13,705 nucleotides of DNA from an uncultured Porphyromonas sp. (GCA_900554935.1 USJF01000022.1:1-13705); one strand, 5' to 3'; shown: positions 1 through 7,851, counted from the stretch's first letter. Numbers and translations are program-made. The notes: generated by a model from the sequence alone, not told the origin.

Positions 1-15
1 TGAGAATATGATCGC

Positions 16-31
16 GGAGCCCAAAGGCTCC
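16..31. other. Small GC-rich hairpin downstream of the HU/SPOR gene
   Basis: Six-base arms GGAGCC and GGCTCC flank a CAAA loop, about 26 bases past the stop of the minus-strand gene that ends at 57. It could be a transcription terminator for that gene, but no clear U-run follows on the minus strand, so function is a guess. The rest of positions 1-56 shows no gene. Confidence 0.3.
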
Positions 32-56
32 CAACTTGCTGATCTCCATAGGCCGA

Positions 57-1004
57 TTATTGCTTATGGATCCAGGCAGTTTTGAAGGCCTCCTCCTTAG
101 TCAGTTCACTGAGATACTCCTGTGCCCCCTCCTTTGTCTCAAAGCTAGCGGCATAGAAGCGGTGTAGCCCTCGGCTAGAAATCAGTACTCCGCCCTCCTT
201 GGTAAAGCGAAGGTAGCTACTATTCTCAAGGATAAACTTGTGGGCCATAGCCTCGTTTGGAAGCGTCGCCACCACCACATAGTAGTGGCCTAGCCGTTCG
301 CTCCCCTCTGTGATGCGGAATCCTTCAAAGGTAGGTACTTGTACCTCCTCCACCACTGGAGCCGGCTCTGCCTCCTGCTCTGCCACCTGCTCGGTAAGGA
401 ATCCGGCTTGGTATTGCATCGCATTGCTAGGCGATTGTAGCTTCTGATTAGGGATGAATATCGCCATCGCCACCATTGCAGCAGCTACAGAGCTATATCC
501 GATGGCCCTTAGATTGATAGGTAGGTAGTAGATATGCCCCTTGAGACCAGCCCTCCGCCCCGTCTCCTCAGTCGTTACCTCAGGGCGAGGCAACATCGCC
601 ACTGGGCGTAGCCCGTAGTAGTCGATAGAGAATGGATGGTGCGGATTGGGGATAAAGGTGAGATTCATCTCCCCCTTCGACTGAATCAGCTTCCCCACTT
701 CGCCAACCTCCACTACACCACTCGTGAGTAGCTGAGAGCGTAGCTCCTCAATATCCTTCTCCATAATAGAGAGGGAGCGACGGTAGCCAAAGGAAAAGGC
801 ATCGCTGTAGCTCTTCACCAGCACTCCATCATTGTCCTTTAGCGCTGCATTGAAAGAGATACGGCAACGACCTGGATAGATCAGCCCTTTCTGCTCATCC
901 ACCACTGCTGGCTCGTGATGCACCAAAAAAGCACCTATCCCCGGTACTACTACGCACTCCTCGGTATAGAGAAGTTGCTCTATCTGCCTTGTTAGTCGTC
1001 TCAT
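57..1004 (-). CDS. HU-fold (CCDC81-like) and SPOR domain membrane protein
   Basis: A 315-residue protein. Residues 1 to about 120 resemble the paired HU-like domains of the bacterial CCDC81 type (start MRRLTRQIEQLL, then VVVPGIGAFLVHHEPA, later ISFNAALKDNDGVL). One hydrophobic segment lies near residues 165-186 (SSVAAAMVAMAIF). A Glu/Pro/Val-rich linker follows near 205-225, then a SPOR-like domain from about 240 to the end (GHYYVVVATLPNEAMAHKF). SPOR domains bind glycan strands stripped of stem peptides at division sites, so the inferred picture is a single-pass inner-membrane protein with an HU-fold part inside and a SPOR part in the periplasm. The reading frame also opens at a TTG at 1016, but the ATG at 1004 gives the family-like start and is preferred. 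The two-domain order is common in Bacteroidota; its exact role is not known to me. It is transcribed away from the insertion sequence. Confidence 0.85.
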   Translation of the reverse strand: MRRLTRQIEQLLYTEECVVVPGIGAFLVHHEPAVVDEQKGLIYPGRCRISFNAALKDNDGVLVKSYSDAFSFGYRRSLSIMEKDIEELRSQLLTSGVVEVGEVGKLIQSKGEMNLTFIPNPHHPFSIDYYGLRPVAMLPRPEVTTEETGRRAGLKGHIYYLPINLRAIGYSSVAAAMVAMAIFIPNQKLQSPSNAMQYQAGFLTEQVAEQEAEPAPVVEEVQVPTFEGFRITEGSERLGHYYVVVATLPNEAMAHKFILENSSYLRFTKEGGVLISSRGLHRFYAASFETKEGAQEYLSELTKEEAFKTAWIHKQ

Positions 1005-1036
1005 AATTCTACCCAACTATTAATGTTCCTATCACA

Positions 1037-1044
1037 CAAAGATA
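1037..1044 (-). promoter_or_regulatory. Putative -7 box of the HU/SPOR gene
   Basis: The minus strand reads TATCTTTG, an exact match to the Bacteroidota -7 consensus TAnnTTTG, 33 bases upstream of the ATG at 1004. I see no clear TTTG -33 box at the usual spacing, so the call rests on the -7 box and its position. Confidence 0.5.
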
Positions 1045-1160
1045 CCTATTTTTCCATAAATTGGTAGAGTCGGTTGGCAGAAAAAGTAGGGACATACGCA
1101 TTAGGATTAGAAACTTAAGTTACAGTCATAATATAGAAAGGTTGTACTAGAGAAGCGACT

Positions 1161-1192
1161 AAGGACCTCGGAGAGGTCCGATTTGTCGTAGC
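1161..1192. repeat. Left fragment of an interrupted palindromic repeat
   Basis: It starts with a hairpin (GGACCTC at 1163-1169, GAGGTCC at 1173-1179, 3-base loop). The tail 1173-1192 is the inverted copy of 2823-2842 with one mismatch in 20. It is the displaced end of the palindromic repeat that resumes at 2646 beyond the insertion sequence. Joining 1161-1192 to 2648 onward restores a left arm that matches the right arm over its outer 24 bases at 23 of 24 positions. Confidence 0.75.
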
Positions 1193-1336
1193 TGTAAGTT
1201 TGCAGGTAGCCTGGGCGAGTTTATCGAGCCCGCCAAAATCAAACAAAAAAAGTTAAATTCAAATGCGTAGATAAAGGGTATATCAAAGATGAAATAGCCA
1301 GTAAAAAAAAATAGTCTAATAGCGAGACTAATGTCG

Positions 1337-1344
1337 TATCTTTG
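1337..1344 (+). promoter_or_regulatory. Putative -7 box driving the bridge RNA and transposase
   Basis: TATCTTTG matches the Bacteroidota -7 consensus TAnnTTTG exactly. It would start transcription about 7 bases later, near 1351, right at the base of the long RNA stem that begins at 1353. No convincing -33 TTTG is visible upstream. The position makes sense for an RNA whose 5' end is the closing stem. Confidence 0.5.
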
Positions 1345-1350
1345 TTGTAG

Positions 1351-1525
1351 AAAGATAGCCATTAGTCGATTAGGTGAGAAACCTTAATACCGTAGCGAGG
1401 TCATAGAACCTATTGGGGGCAATAAGGACACCTAATCACGCTGTTGGATACTATATAGATTGTTAGGATTATACTCCTATTTACAGCTTGAGTACAAACA
1501 GCTTTCGTTCGACTAATGGCTATCT
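1351..1525 (+). ncRNA. IS110 bridge RNA (predicted), two guide loops closed by a 17-bp stem
   Basis: The RNA would be about 175 nt, lying between the left end and the transposase start, where IS110-group elements encode their bridge RNA. A perfect 17-bp stem (1353-1369 with 1509-1525) closes two branches. Target branch: stem 1368-1376/1429-1437, then 1382-1386/1423-1427, tip hairpin 1398-1401/1408-1411. Its internal loop has CGTAGC (1391-1396), identical to the left flank 1187-1192, and GGGGGC (1415-1420), complementary to the right flank GCCCCC at 2646-2651. Donor branch: stem 1440-1445/1497-1502, tip hairpin 1464-1468/1475-1479. Its loop has ATAGATTG (1455-1462), identical to the right end 2639-2646, and TTACAGC (1481-1487), complementary to the left end GCTGTAA at 1191-1197. 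The four segments sit on the expected sides of the two loops. Base pairing was done by eye; the RNA ends are inferred. The perfect outer closing stem is more extensive than I expect from the IS621 model RNA. Confidence 0.82.
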
Positions 1526-1546
1526 AACCACTTCAAGTACAAAGTT

Positions 1547-2596
1547 ATGAATAAAAAATTATTTGTGGGAATTGATTTCTCAAAAGAAACGTTTGACGCA
1601 GCTATCCTCAAGGTATCTGAAGAGAGCTCTATTGATCCAAAGATCATTGGTAATGAGCAGTTCAAAAACGATGTGCCAGGTTGTAAGCGATTTGTAAAAT
1701 GGTTGAATAAGACTTGTGCATTGTCTGGCGACTATTCCTCTGTTCTCGTAGGTGGAGAAGATACAGGTAACTATAGCATCACGCTGCCTAAACATCTTTA
1801 TGTGCTGGGAGTTGATTGCTCTTTACAAAATGCTTATTCGATCAAATGTGGTAGTGGCAAGATTGTTCGCGACAAAACCGATAAGATAGACGCAGAAAAG
1901 ATCGCTTACTACTTCTATCGCTTTCGCGATCAGATTAGGCTCTATAAGCCCCTATCTAAGGATATGGAGAGCTTAGAGAGACTTTATTCATACCGATATG
2001 GACAGGTGAGAGAAAGAGCGCGATTGAAGTGTCAGATAAAAGAGTATAAGCATATTCTTAAGTCAGAACCCAATGATGAGACGCTAAAGTTCATGATCCA
2101 ACGCTTAGAGAAGCAGGAGAGGTTTCTAAAAAAAGAAATCAAGGCTATTGAAGCTAAAATGGTAGAAATCATTAAAGCTAATGAGGAACTCAATGAGATT
2201 CATAAATGCCTACTGAGCGTACCAGGTATCGGGAAGATTACAAGCCTTCTTTTGATCGTTGTTACTCGAGGGTTTACAAGGTTCGATAACCCCAAGCAAC
2301 TTGCCTGCTTTTTAGGTGTCTCACCACACCCGAATCAGTCAGGTACATCCGTCCAAAATGGCAATCATAGGAGTTGGTTTGCCGACCCTTATTTTGCAAG
2401 CCTTTTACATATGACGGCACTCTCTGCGAGCAGATTCAACTCGAAGTTCATAGACTACAAGAAAAAGTTGAAGAGCAAAGGCAAGCCACATTTGCTCATT
2501 ATGAACAACATCAAAAACAAGCTATTGACGGTTGCCTTTACAATCGTCACAAGAAGAACCAAATTCCACTCTGATTATGACGCAAAACGAGCATAG
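1547..2596 (+). CDS. IS110-family transposase (bridge-RNA-guided recombinase)
   Basis: A 349-residue DEDD recombinase. The N-terminal RuvC-like domain shows GIDFSKETFD with D10, then GGEDTGNY with E71, and DKTDKID with D112 and D115, matching the D-E-D-x2-D pattern of the family. A charged helical linker spans about 150-215. The C-terminal Tnp domain has SVPGIGKITSLLL (224-236) and FLGVSPHPNQSG (255-266); S265 is the likely nucleophilic serine. The length is normal and the frame intact. The ATG at 1547 lies 21 bases past the bridge-RNA closing stem, so RNA and mRNA may share a transcript. Known biology: such enzymes use a bridge RNA to pair donor ends with a target and recombine them at a 2-base core. 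Base use is more A/T-rich than the neighbouring chromosomal genes, as expected of a mobile gene. Family assignment is firm; the serine position is by motif only. Confidence 0.95.
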   Translation: MNKKLFVGIDFSKETFDAAILKVSEESSIDPKIIGNEQFKNDVPGCKRFVKWLNKTCALSGDYSSVLVGGEDTGNYSITLPKHLYVLGVDCSLQNAYSIKCGSGKIVRDKTDKIDAEKIAYYFYRFRDQIRLYKPLSKDMESLERLYSYRYGQVRERARLKCQIKEYKHILKSEPNDETLKFMIQRLEKQERFLKKEIKAIEAKMVEIIKANEELNEIHKCLLSVPGIGKITSLLLIVVTRGFTRFDNPKQLACFLGVSPHPNQSGTSVQNGNHRSWFADPYFASLLHMTALSASRFNSKFIDYKKKLKSKGKPHLLIMNNIKNKLLTVAFTIVTRRTKFHSDYDAKRA

Positions 2597-2645
2597 GGTG
2601 AAATAACACTTTTTAACCGTATAAATTTGGTGGTGATCATAGATT

Positions 2646-2854
2646 GCCCCCGCGTCGGAGGGCGTAGCCCGAACGACCTGGGGATTCGAAGGGCACCATT
2701 CCCCCACGACCCCTTGCGGGTCGGACAAACATATTCAGGTCCGACCCACAAGGGGTCGAATCACGGGGCACCATCCGTTAACCCCCAGTCGTTCGGAGGC
2801 GAATGCCCCCTCCGACTAGGGGGCTACAACAAATCGGACCTCCTTACGGAGGTC
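2646..2854. repeat. Long imperfect palindromic intergenic repeat (right part, after the insertion)
   Basis: Nested inverted repeats pair from outside to inside: 2646-2651 with 2819-2824; 2654-2662 with 2808-2816; 2669-2676 with 2789-2796; 2678-2683 with 2783-2788 (one bulged base); and 2707-2725 with 2740-2758 (19 bp, one mismatch) around a 14-base loop. At the right edge is a perfect hairpin, 7-base arms at 2837-2843 and 2848-2854. With the left fragment 1161-1192 restored, the original element was about 240 bp, each end carrying a small GACCTC-type hairpin. It resembles a MITE or a REP/BIME-type repeat. Short reading frames across it are low-complexity products of the palindrome and are not called as genes. 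The edge hairpin could also terminate transcripts from the Fic gene. Confidence 0.75.
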
Positions 2855-2857
2855 AAT

Positions 2858-2878
2858 CCACACACCACACACCACACA
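2858..2878. repeat. Three tandem copies of CCACACA
   Basis: Three exact 7-bp units run head to tail just beyond the palindromic repeat and before the 3' end of the Fic gene. This is a short microsatellite that could vary in copy number. No function is visible. Confidence 0.8.
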
Positions 2879-2915
2879 CGACCAAAACCGTCGCCACGAG
2901 ATCCATTCTACTATT

Positions 2916-3800
2916 TCACCTGTGCGGGATGCGGAAATAGTTCAATAGTGATTTATATTGGTCTTGAGCAGTGAGACAAGTATCAATCAGGTAGCCAGGC
3001 GTCTGCTTCCACCGATCCAACCCACGATAATAAAACATCTTCAGCTCCTCCGTGATGATAAATGGTACAATTCCATGAGCCAGACACTCCTTAAACATTA
3101 TCAGGCGCCCCACCCTACCATTACCATCTTGAAACGGATGGATCACCTCCAGTCTATAGTGAAAATCCAGAATATCCTCCAATACCACCTTCCCAATCCC
3201 ATTGTACTCACGTAAGAGAGCCCGCATAGCCACAGCCACCTCCTCTGGCGCCACCGTCTCCCTTTCCCCCACTTCATTAGGCAAACGCTTATAATCGCCC
3301 ACGGCGAACCACGATCTATCAGCATCCGAAGTACCCCTTTTAAGGAGTGCATGCAATCGTTTGATCAACCCCTCAGACAAAGGCTCCTCAGCATGCTCAA
3401 TGATAAAGTCAATACAACGGAAGTGATTGGTCGTCTCAATAATGTCATCCACCCTGATCGGCACACCCGATACCCCCATCGTCTTCGTCTCAAAAATATA
3501 GCGCGTCTGCTCCTTCGTCAGACGACTCCCCTCGATATGATTAGAGTTGTAAGTTAAGTCCACCTGCGTACGATGGTAAATTCCCCCCTTCAACCCACAC
3601 GACATCTGCTCACGCAAAGCCTCCAAAAGAGGTGATACCAAGCGTCTCTTCCGCTGTGGTAAAAGGGTGTCCGCAGGGATACTCCACGTTTTACCAACCA
3701 ATTGAGCCCCTGCAATCTTACCCTGGAGACAATAATTCCTTACCGTCCGCTCAGAGACACCATAAGCAGCGGCAAAATCCTTAACAGAGATAAATTCCAT
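2916..3800 (-). CDS. Fic-domain protein with N-terminal helix-turn-helix
   Basis: A 294-residue protein. Residues 3-47 look like an excisionase/MerR-type helix-turn-helix (VKDFAAAYGVSERTVRNYC, then VGKTWSIPADTL). The Fic core follows: HPFQDGNGRVGR at 221-232 fits HxFx(D/E)GNGRxxR, with the catalytic His at 221. SNHIEG at 86-91 fits the inhibitory helix (S/T)xxxE(G/N). Because that helix precedes the core, this is a class II Fic protein, expected to be held inactive by its own Glu at 90. Fic enzymes usually AMP-ylate a Ser, Thr or Tyr on a target protein using ATP; the target is unknown here. The frame also opens at a TTG at 3809, but the ATG at 3800 starts directly at the helix-turn-helix and is preferred. 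No antitoxin-like gene lies beside it, in keeping with an inhibitor carried inside the chain. The promoter is covered by a perfect palindrome, suggesting self-regulation through the helix-turn-helix. Confidence 0.92.
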   Translation of the reverse strand: MEFISVKDFAAAYGVSERTVRNYCLQGKIAGAQLVGKTWSIPADTLLPQRKRRLVSPLLEALREQMSCGLKGGIYHRTQVDLTYNSNHIEGSRLTKEQTRYIFETKTMGVSGVPIRVDDIIETTNHFRCIDFIIEHAEEPLSEGLIKRLHALLKRGTSDADRSWFAVGDYKRLPNEVGERETVAPEEVAVAMRALLREYNGIGKVVLEDILDFHYRLEVIHPFQDGNGRVGRLIMFKECLAHGIVPFIITEELKMFYYRGLDRWKQTPGYLIDTCLTAQDQYKSLLNYFRIPHR

Positions 3801-3825
3801 ATTCACCAACTCTAAATTAATAATG

Positions 3826-3856
3826 CAAATATATTCATTCTTGCCGATATCGGCAA
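3826..3856 (-). promoter_or_regulatory. Fic gene promoter (TTG - 20 bp - TATATTTG)
   Basis: On the minus strand TTG at 3856-3854 and TATATTTG at 3833-3826 are 20 bases apart, a good fit to the Bacteroidota -33/-7 promoter. The -7 box ends 25 bases before the ATG at 3800, leaving a short leader. Both boxes overlap the 34-bp palindrome. Confidence 0.7.
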
Positions 3857-3865
3857 GAATGAATA
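3832..3865. promoter_or_regulatory. Perfect 34-bp palindrome, likely operator of the Fic gene
   Basis: Every base from 3832 to 3848 is complementary to 3865 back to 3849, with no spacer. The centre is TTGCCGATATCGGCAA. It spans from the -33 box to the start of the -7 box of the Fic promoter, so a dimer bound here would block RNA polymerase. The Fic protein's own helix-turn-helix is the obvious candidate, which is inference. The absence of a loop argues for a protein-binding site rather than an RNA hairpin. Confidence 0.7.
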
Positions 3866-3870
3866 GCCAA

Positions 3871-4008
3871 AATCTGAGACTGCAACTACACCGCCAGATA
3901 GTCCCGGACTACGTCTCCAGATAGTCCCGAATTACGCTTCCGAATAGTCCCGGACTACGTGACGGCGTAATTCGGGACTATCCGAAAGCGTAGTTGCGGT
4001 CTCAGATT
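3871..4008. repeat. Inverted-repeat element holding three 23-bp direct repeats
   Basis: Outer 19-bp arms (3871-3889 and 3990-4008) pair with one mismatch. Inside are three direct units starting at 3896, 3919 and 3942, an exact 23-bp period, each built on ATAGTCCCG followed by a TACG. A fourth copy is inverted: 3965-3982 is the perfect complement of 3920-3937. The whole could fold as a branched hairpin or cruciform. It may be a MITE-like element, a clustered protein-binding region or a structured RNA; the sequence does not decide. The AT-rich stretch 4009-4190 that follows shows nothing else I can identify. Confidence 0.7.
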
Positions 4009-4163
4009 GGGCCTATATAACCTATTGATTTATAGGAGTATAGAAAGATATGTTTTCGGGATTGCATTATCTATTCATCATAATATGTATTAACATATTT
4101 TATGGGTATTGTGTGGAAATCTCCCTATTTTCTAATGTATAACCCCTGGCAGTATTGCGTTGA

Positions 4164-5861
<1,698 letters not shown>

Positions 5862-5884
5862 CTGAGGAATAAAGTCTAGTAGTT

Positions 5885-6865
5885 ATGTATAAAGTAGGGA
5901 TTGTAGGGAGTGAAGGTTATGCGGTAGGGGAGCTATACAACCTATTGGTACACCACCCAGATGTACATCTAGAGATGATCTATGCGCCCCAGCGTGTAGG
6001 GATGAGTGTGGCTGAGCTTTTCAATGACCTCAACTCTATGCGTGCGCTCAATTTTACCGACGAGCTGAAGCTAGAGGGGCTGGATGTGCTATTCTTGTGC
6101 CTACAATCTGCTGCGAGCACGCGGGAGTTTCTGCAAGACTTTGAGATACCTGAAGGGCTGAAGGTGATAGACTTCTCGCAGGAGTATCGCCATACCGATC
6201 CCGAGGAGACTGGATTTGTATACGGTCTTCCTGAAGCCAATCGTAGAGCACTCACCAACGCAGCCAAGGCATCGGTGCCAGGCGCTTTTGCATCGGCGAT
6301 CCAAACCCCTCTTATTCCACTTGCAAAGCACCTGCTACTCAATAGCGATATCCATGTCACTTCTGTAGCAGGGAAAACCGAAGCACTCGCACGTCCGCGT
6401 GTAATCTCAGGTATCACTTACGATATGCTCTTTGATAACTTCCACGTACTCCAACCATTGGAGCATCGGCACATAGGCGAGATTGAGCGGACACTCCGTA
6501 ATATCCAGAATAGTTTTGATTCGGAGATTGTCTTTATCCCTATGCGAGGTGATTTCAATAGAGGTATCTACACCACCCTCTATCTCAACTGCCCTCTTGA
6601 TATTGAGAGCGTGCAGACTATCTATGAGGAGTATTTCGACGACCACTCCTTTGTGCATATCGTAGACTCCTACCCCGATGTGCGTGATACGGTCAATACC
6701 AATGAGATGCATATCCACTTATCTAAGCATGGGCAGCGACTTCTTATTGTCAGTACTATGGACAATCTGATGAAAGGGGCTGCCGGCACTGCTATTCATA
6801 TTATGAATCTGATGCTGGGGTTGGTGGCGAATACAGGTCTTAATATCAAGCCTTTGGTCTTCTAA
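5885..6865 (+). CDS. N-acetyl-gamma-glutamyl-phosphate reductase (ArgC) family protein, catalytic Cys replaced
   Basis: A 326-residue, full-length ArgC-fold protein. It keeps a Rossmann start (GIVGSEGYAVGEL), VYGLPEANR (112-120), the EHRHIGEIE segment (193-201), FIPMRGDFNRGIY (217-229) and the NLMKGAAGTAIHIMNLMLGL end. ArgC normally reduces an N-acyl-glutamyl phosphate to the semialdehyde with NADPH, through a thioester on the Cys of a PGC[FY] motif. Here that motif reads VPGAFASAIQ: Ala134, codon GCT at 6284-6286. The next substrate motif, usually GSTGAG, reads GKTEAL, and the third Gly of the nucleotide loop is Val14. The frame is intact and the protein complete, so this is a candidate pseudoenzyme rather than a decayed gene. 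It lies between an ABC-F gene and an MCE gene, not among arginine genes, which argues against an arginine role. Family is certain; the present function is unknown. Confidence 0.85.
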   Translation: MYKVGIVGSEGYAVGELYNLLVHHPDVHLEMIYAPQRVGMSVAELFNDLNSMRALNFTDELKLEGLDVLFLCLQSAASTREFLQDFEIPEGLKVIDFSQEYRHTDPEETGFVYGLPEANRRALTNAAKASVPGAFASAIQTPLIPLAKHLLLNSDIHVTSVAGKTEALARPRVISGITYDMLFDNFHVLQPLEHRHIGEIERTLRNIQNSFDSEIVFIPMRGDFNRGIYTTLYLNCPLDIESVQTIYEEYFDDHSFVHIVDSYPDVRDTVNTNEMHIHLSKHGQRLLIVSTMDNLMKGAAGTAIHIMNLMLGLVANTGLNIKPLVF

Positions 6866-6871
6866 TATATT

Positions 6872-7765
6872 ATGGAAAATAGTTTCAATCATAAGCAGAA
6901 GACAACTCTGATAGGGATAACGACTATCACTACCCTTTTGATGTTTTACTTCGGGTTTAACTTCCTCAAAGGAATCAACATATTTGATCGCAACAAAAGC
7001 TACTACGCTACATTTACCAACCTTCAGGGCGTAGACCGTTCGACCTCTGTCTATCTCAATGGTTATAGAGTAGGAAATGTGCGGAGTATCAAATTTGATT
7101 ATAACCACTTTGATGGCAATGTGGTGCAGCTCTCACTAGACGCTGAATTGCAAATCCCGCTCAATACTGTCGCCGTTATCCGCGACAATCCACTGGCCGG
7201 AGGATCAATTCACCTGATAACACCCGAGGAGACGACCGGCTTCGTAGCCTCTGGTGATACCCTGATTGGTCAGTCAACAGTCGACTTCCTAGCCAAGCTT
7301 TCGGACGAACTTCTTCCCAACCTCAATTCTGCCATTCTATCTATTGATACCCTCAGTAGTAGTGTGAATGGATTGGTTAATAGTGCAGAGCTACGACAGA
7401 TTATGACGCAGCTCGACGCTTCAACCAAGGCGATTAGTTCTACCACTCGTCGGCTAGATGGCTTGATGGCGGGCAAGGTGCCAAGCATACTTAATAGCGT
7501 CGAGGCCTCAGCCCAATCGGTGAAAAACGTGACGGGCAAGGTAGAGGCAGCCAATGTAGAGCAAACCCTTGCCGACTTCTCTCGGGTAGTGGCCGAATTA
7601 AAGTCCGTTTCATCGCAAATCAATAGCAAGGAGGGGAGCCTTGGCCTGCTGATCAATGATCAGCAATTGTACCACAAACTAGACTCTGCCGTAGTATCTG
7701 CAGATAGCTTGCTGCAAGATATCAAAGCCAATCCTAAGCGATACGTCCGCTTCTCCCTATTCTAA
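6872..7765 (+). CDS. MCE/MlaD-family membrane-anchored protein
   Basis: A 297-residue protein. A short cytoplasmic start is followed by one membrane segment at about 11-31 (TTLIGITTITTLLMFYFGF). An MCE domain spans about 42-120 (YYATFTNLQGVDRSTSVYLNGYRVGNV, then VAVIRDNPLAGGSIHLI). A long Ser/Thr-rich helical region from about 140 to 280 resembles the coiled needle of MCE proteins. The C-terminal motifs GSLGLLINDQQLYHKLDSAV and DIKANPKRYVRFSLF are usual in the Bacteroidota form. MCE proteins form hexamers that carry phospholipids across the periplasm, normally with a permease and ATPase encoded nearby; neither is present in this window. The start lies 6 bases past the ArgC-like gene, so the two are co-transcribed. 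MlaD-like role is by family; the lipid cargo is unknown. Confidence 0.88.
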   Translation: MENSFNHKQKTTLIGITTITTLLMFYFGFNFLKGINIFDRNKSYYATFTNLQGVDRSTSVYLNGYRVGNVRSIKFDYNHFDGNVVQLSLDAELQIPLNTVAVIRDNPLAGGSIHLITPEETTGFVASGDTLIGQSTVDFLAKLSDELLPNLNSAILSIDTLSSSVNGLVNSAELRQIMTQLDASTKAISSTTRRLDGLMAGKVPSILNSVEASAQSVKNVTGKVEAANVEQTLADFSRVVAELKSVSSQINSKEGSLGLLINDQQLYHKLDSAVVSADSLLQDIKANPKRYVRFSLF

Positions 7766-7810
7766 CTTCTAGCGGTAAATGCTAGCGCGCCCCTGATCTT
7801 TAATCTCATA

Positions 7811-7851
7811 ACTAAGGCATTGTCGAGTTCGAAACTCCACAATGGCTTAGT
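7811..7851. repeat. 41-bp near-perfect hairpin downstream of the MCE gene
   Basis: Arms 7811-7829 and 7833-7851 pair at 17 of 19 positions around a CGA loop. It starts 45 bases after the MCE stop, so it could end that transcript, though only TTTCG follows. The right arm is also the first unit of the 23-bp tandem repeat, so the left arm amounts to an inverted repeat unit. Confidence 0.65.

Larger units (their letters stand above)
1191..2647 (+). mobile_element. IS110-family insertion sequence, complete, with GC core at both ends
   Basis: The element body is about 1,455 bp, with the dinucleotide GC at both junctions (1191-1192 and 2646-2647). The ends were set by two independent observations. 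First, removing 1193-2647 restores a palindromic repeat arm (23 of 24 bases match the opposite arm at 2819-2842). Second, guide-like segments in the element's RNA region match exactly these junctions. IS110 elements lack classic terminal inverted repeats, and none are seen here. The left end is long (1193-1546, about 350 bases, non-coding and holding the RNA); the right end after the transposase stop is short, about 50 bases. The transposase frame is intact, so the copy looks capable of activity. The left non-coding part 1193-1336 also holds an imperfect hairpin near 1213-1231 and an A-rich stretch, with nothing else I recognise. Confidence 0.85.

Noticed and set aside
1320..1326. TAGCGAG as the left-flank match of the target guide, placing the element's left end near 1320
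   Set aside because: It would leave the palindrome join and the donor-guide matches unexplained; the junction at 1191 satisfies all of them.
1159..1362. 67-codon open frame on the minus strand
   Set aside because: It lies over the insertion sequence left end and its RNA region, has low-complexity Phe/Ile-rich content and no start context.
1191..2647. Terminal inverted repeats of a DDE-type insertion sequence
   Set aside because: No matching inverted ends or target duplication longer than 2 bases; the transposase is DEDD/IS110, where such ends are not expected.
2522..2974. Open frames on both strands across the palindromic repeat
   Set aside because: They are by-products of the GC-rich inverted repeats, and overlap the transposase and Fic genes.
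5885..6865. Calling the ArgC-like gene a pseudogene
   Set aside because: The frame is full length with most family motifs intact; only active-site residues are changed.
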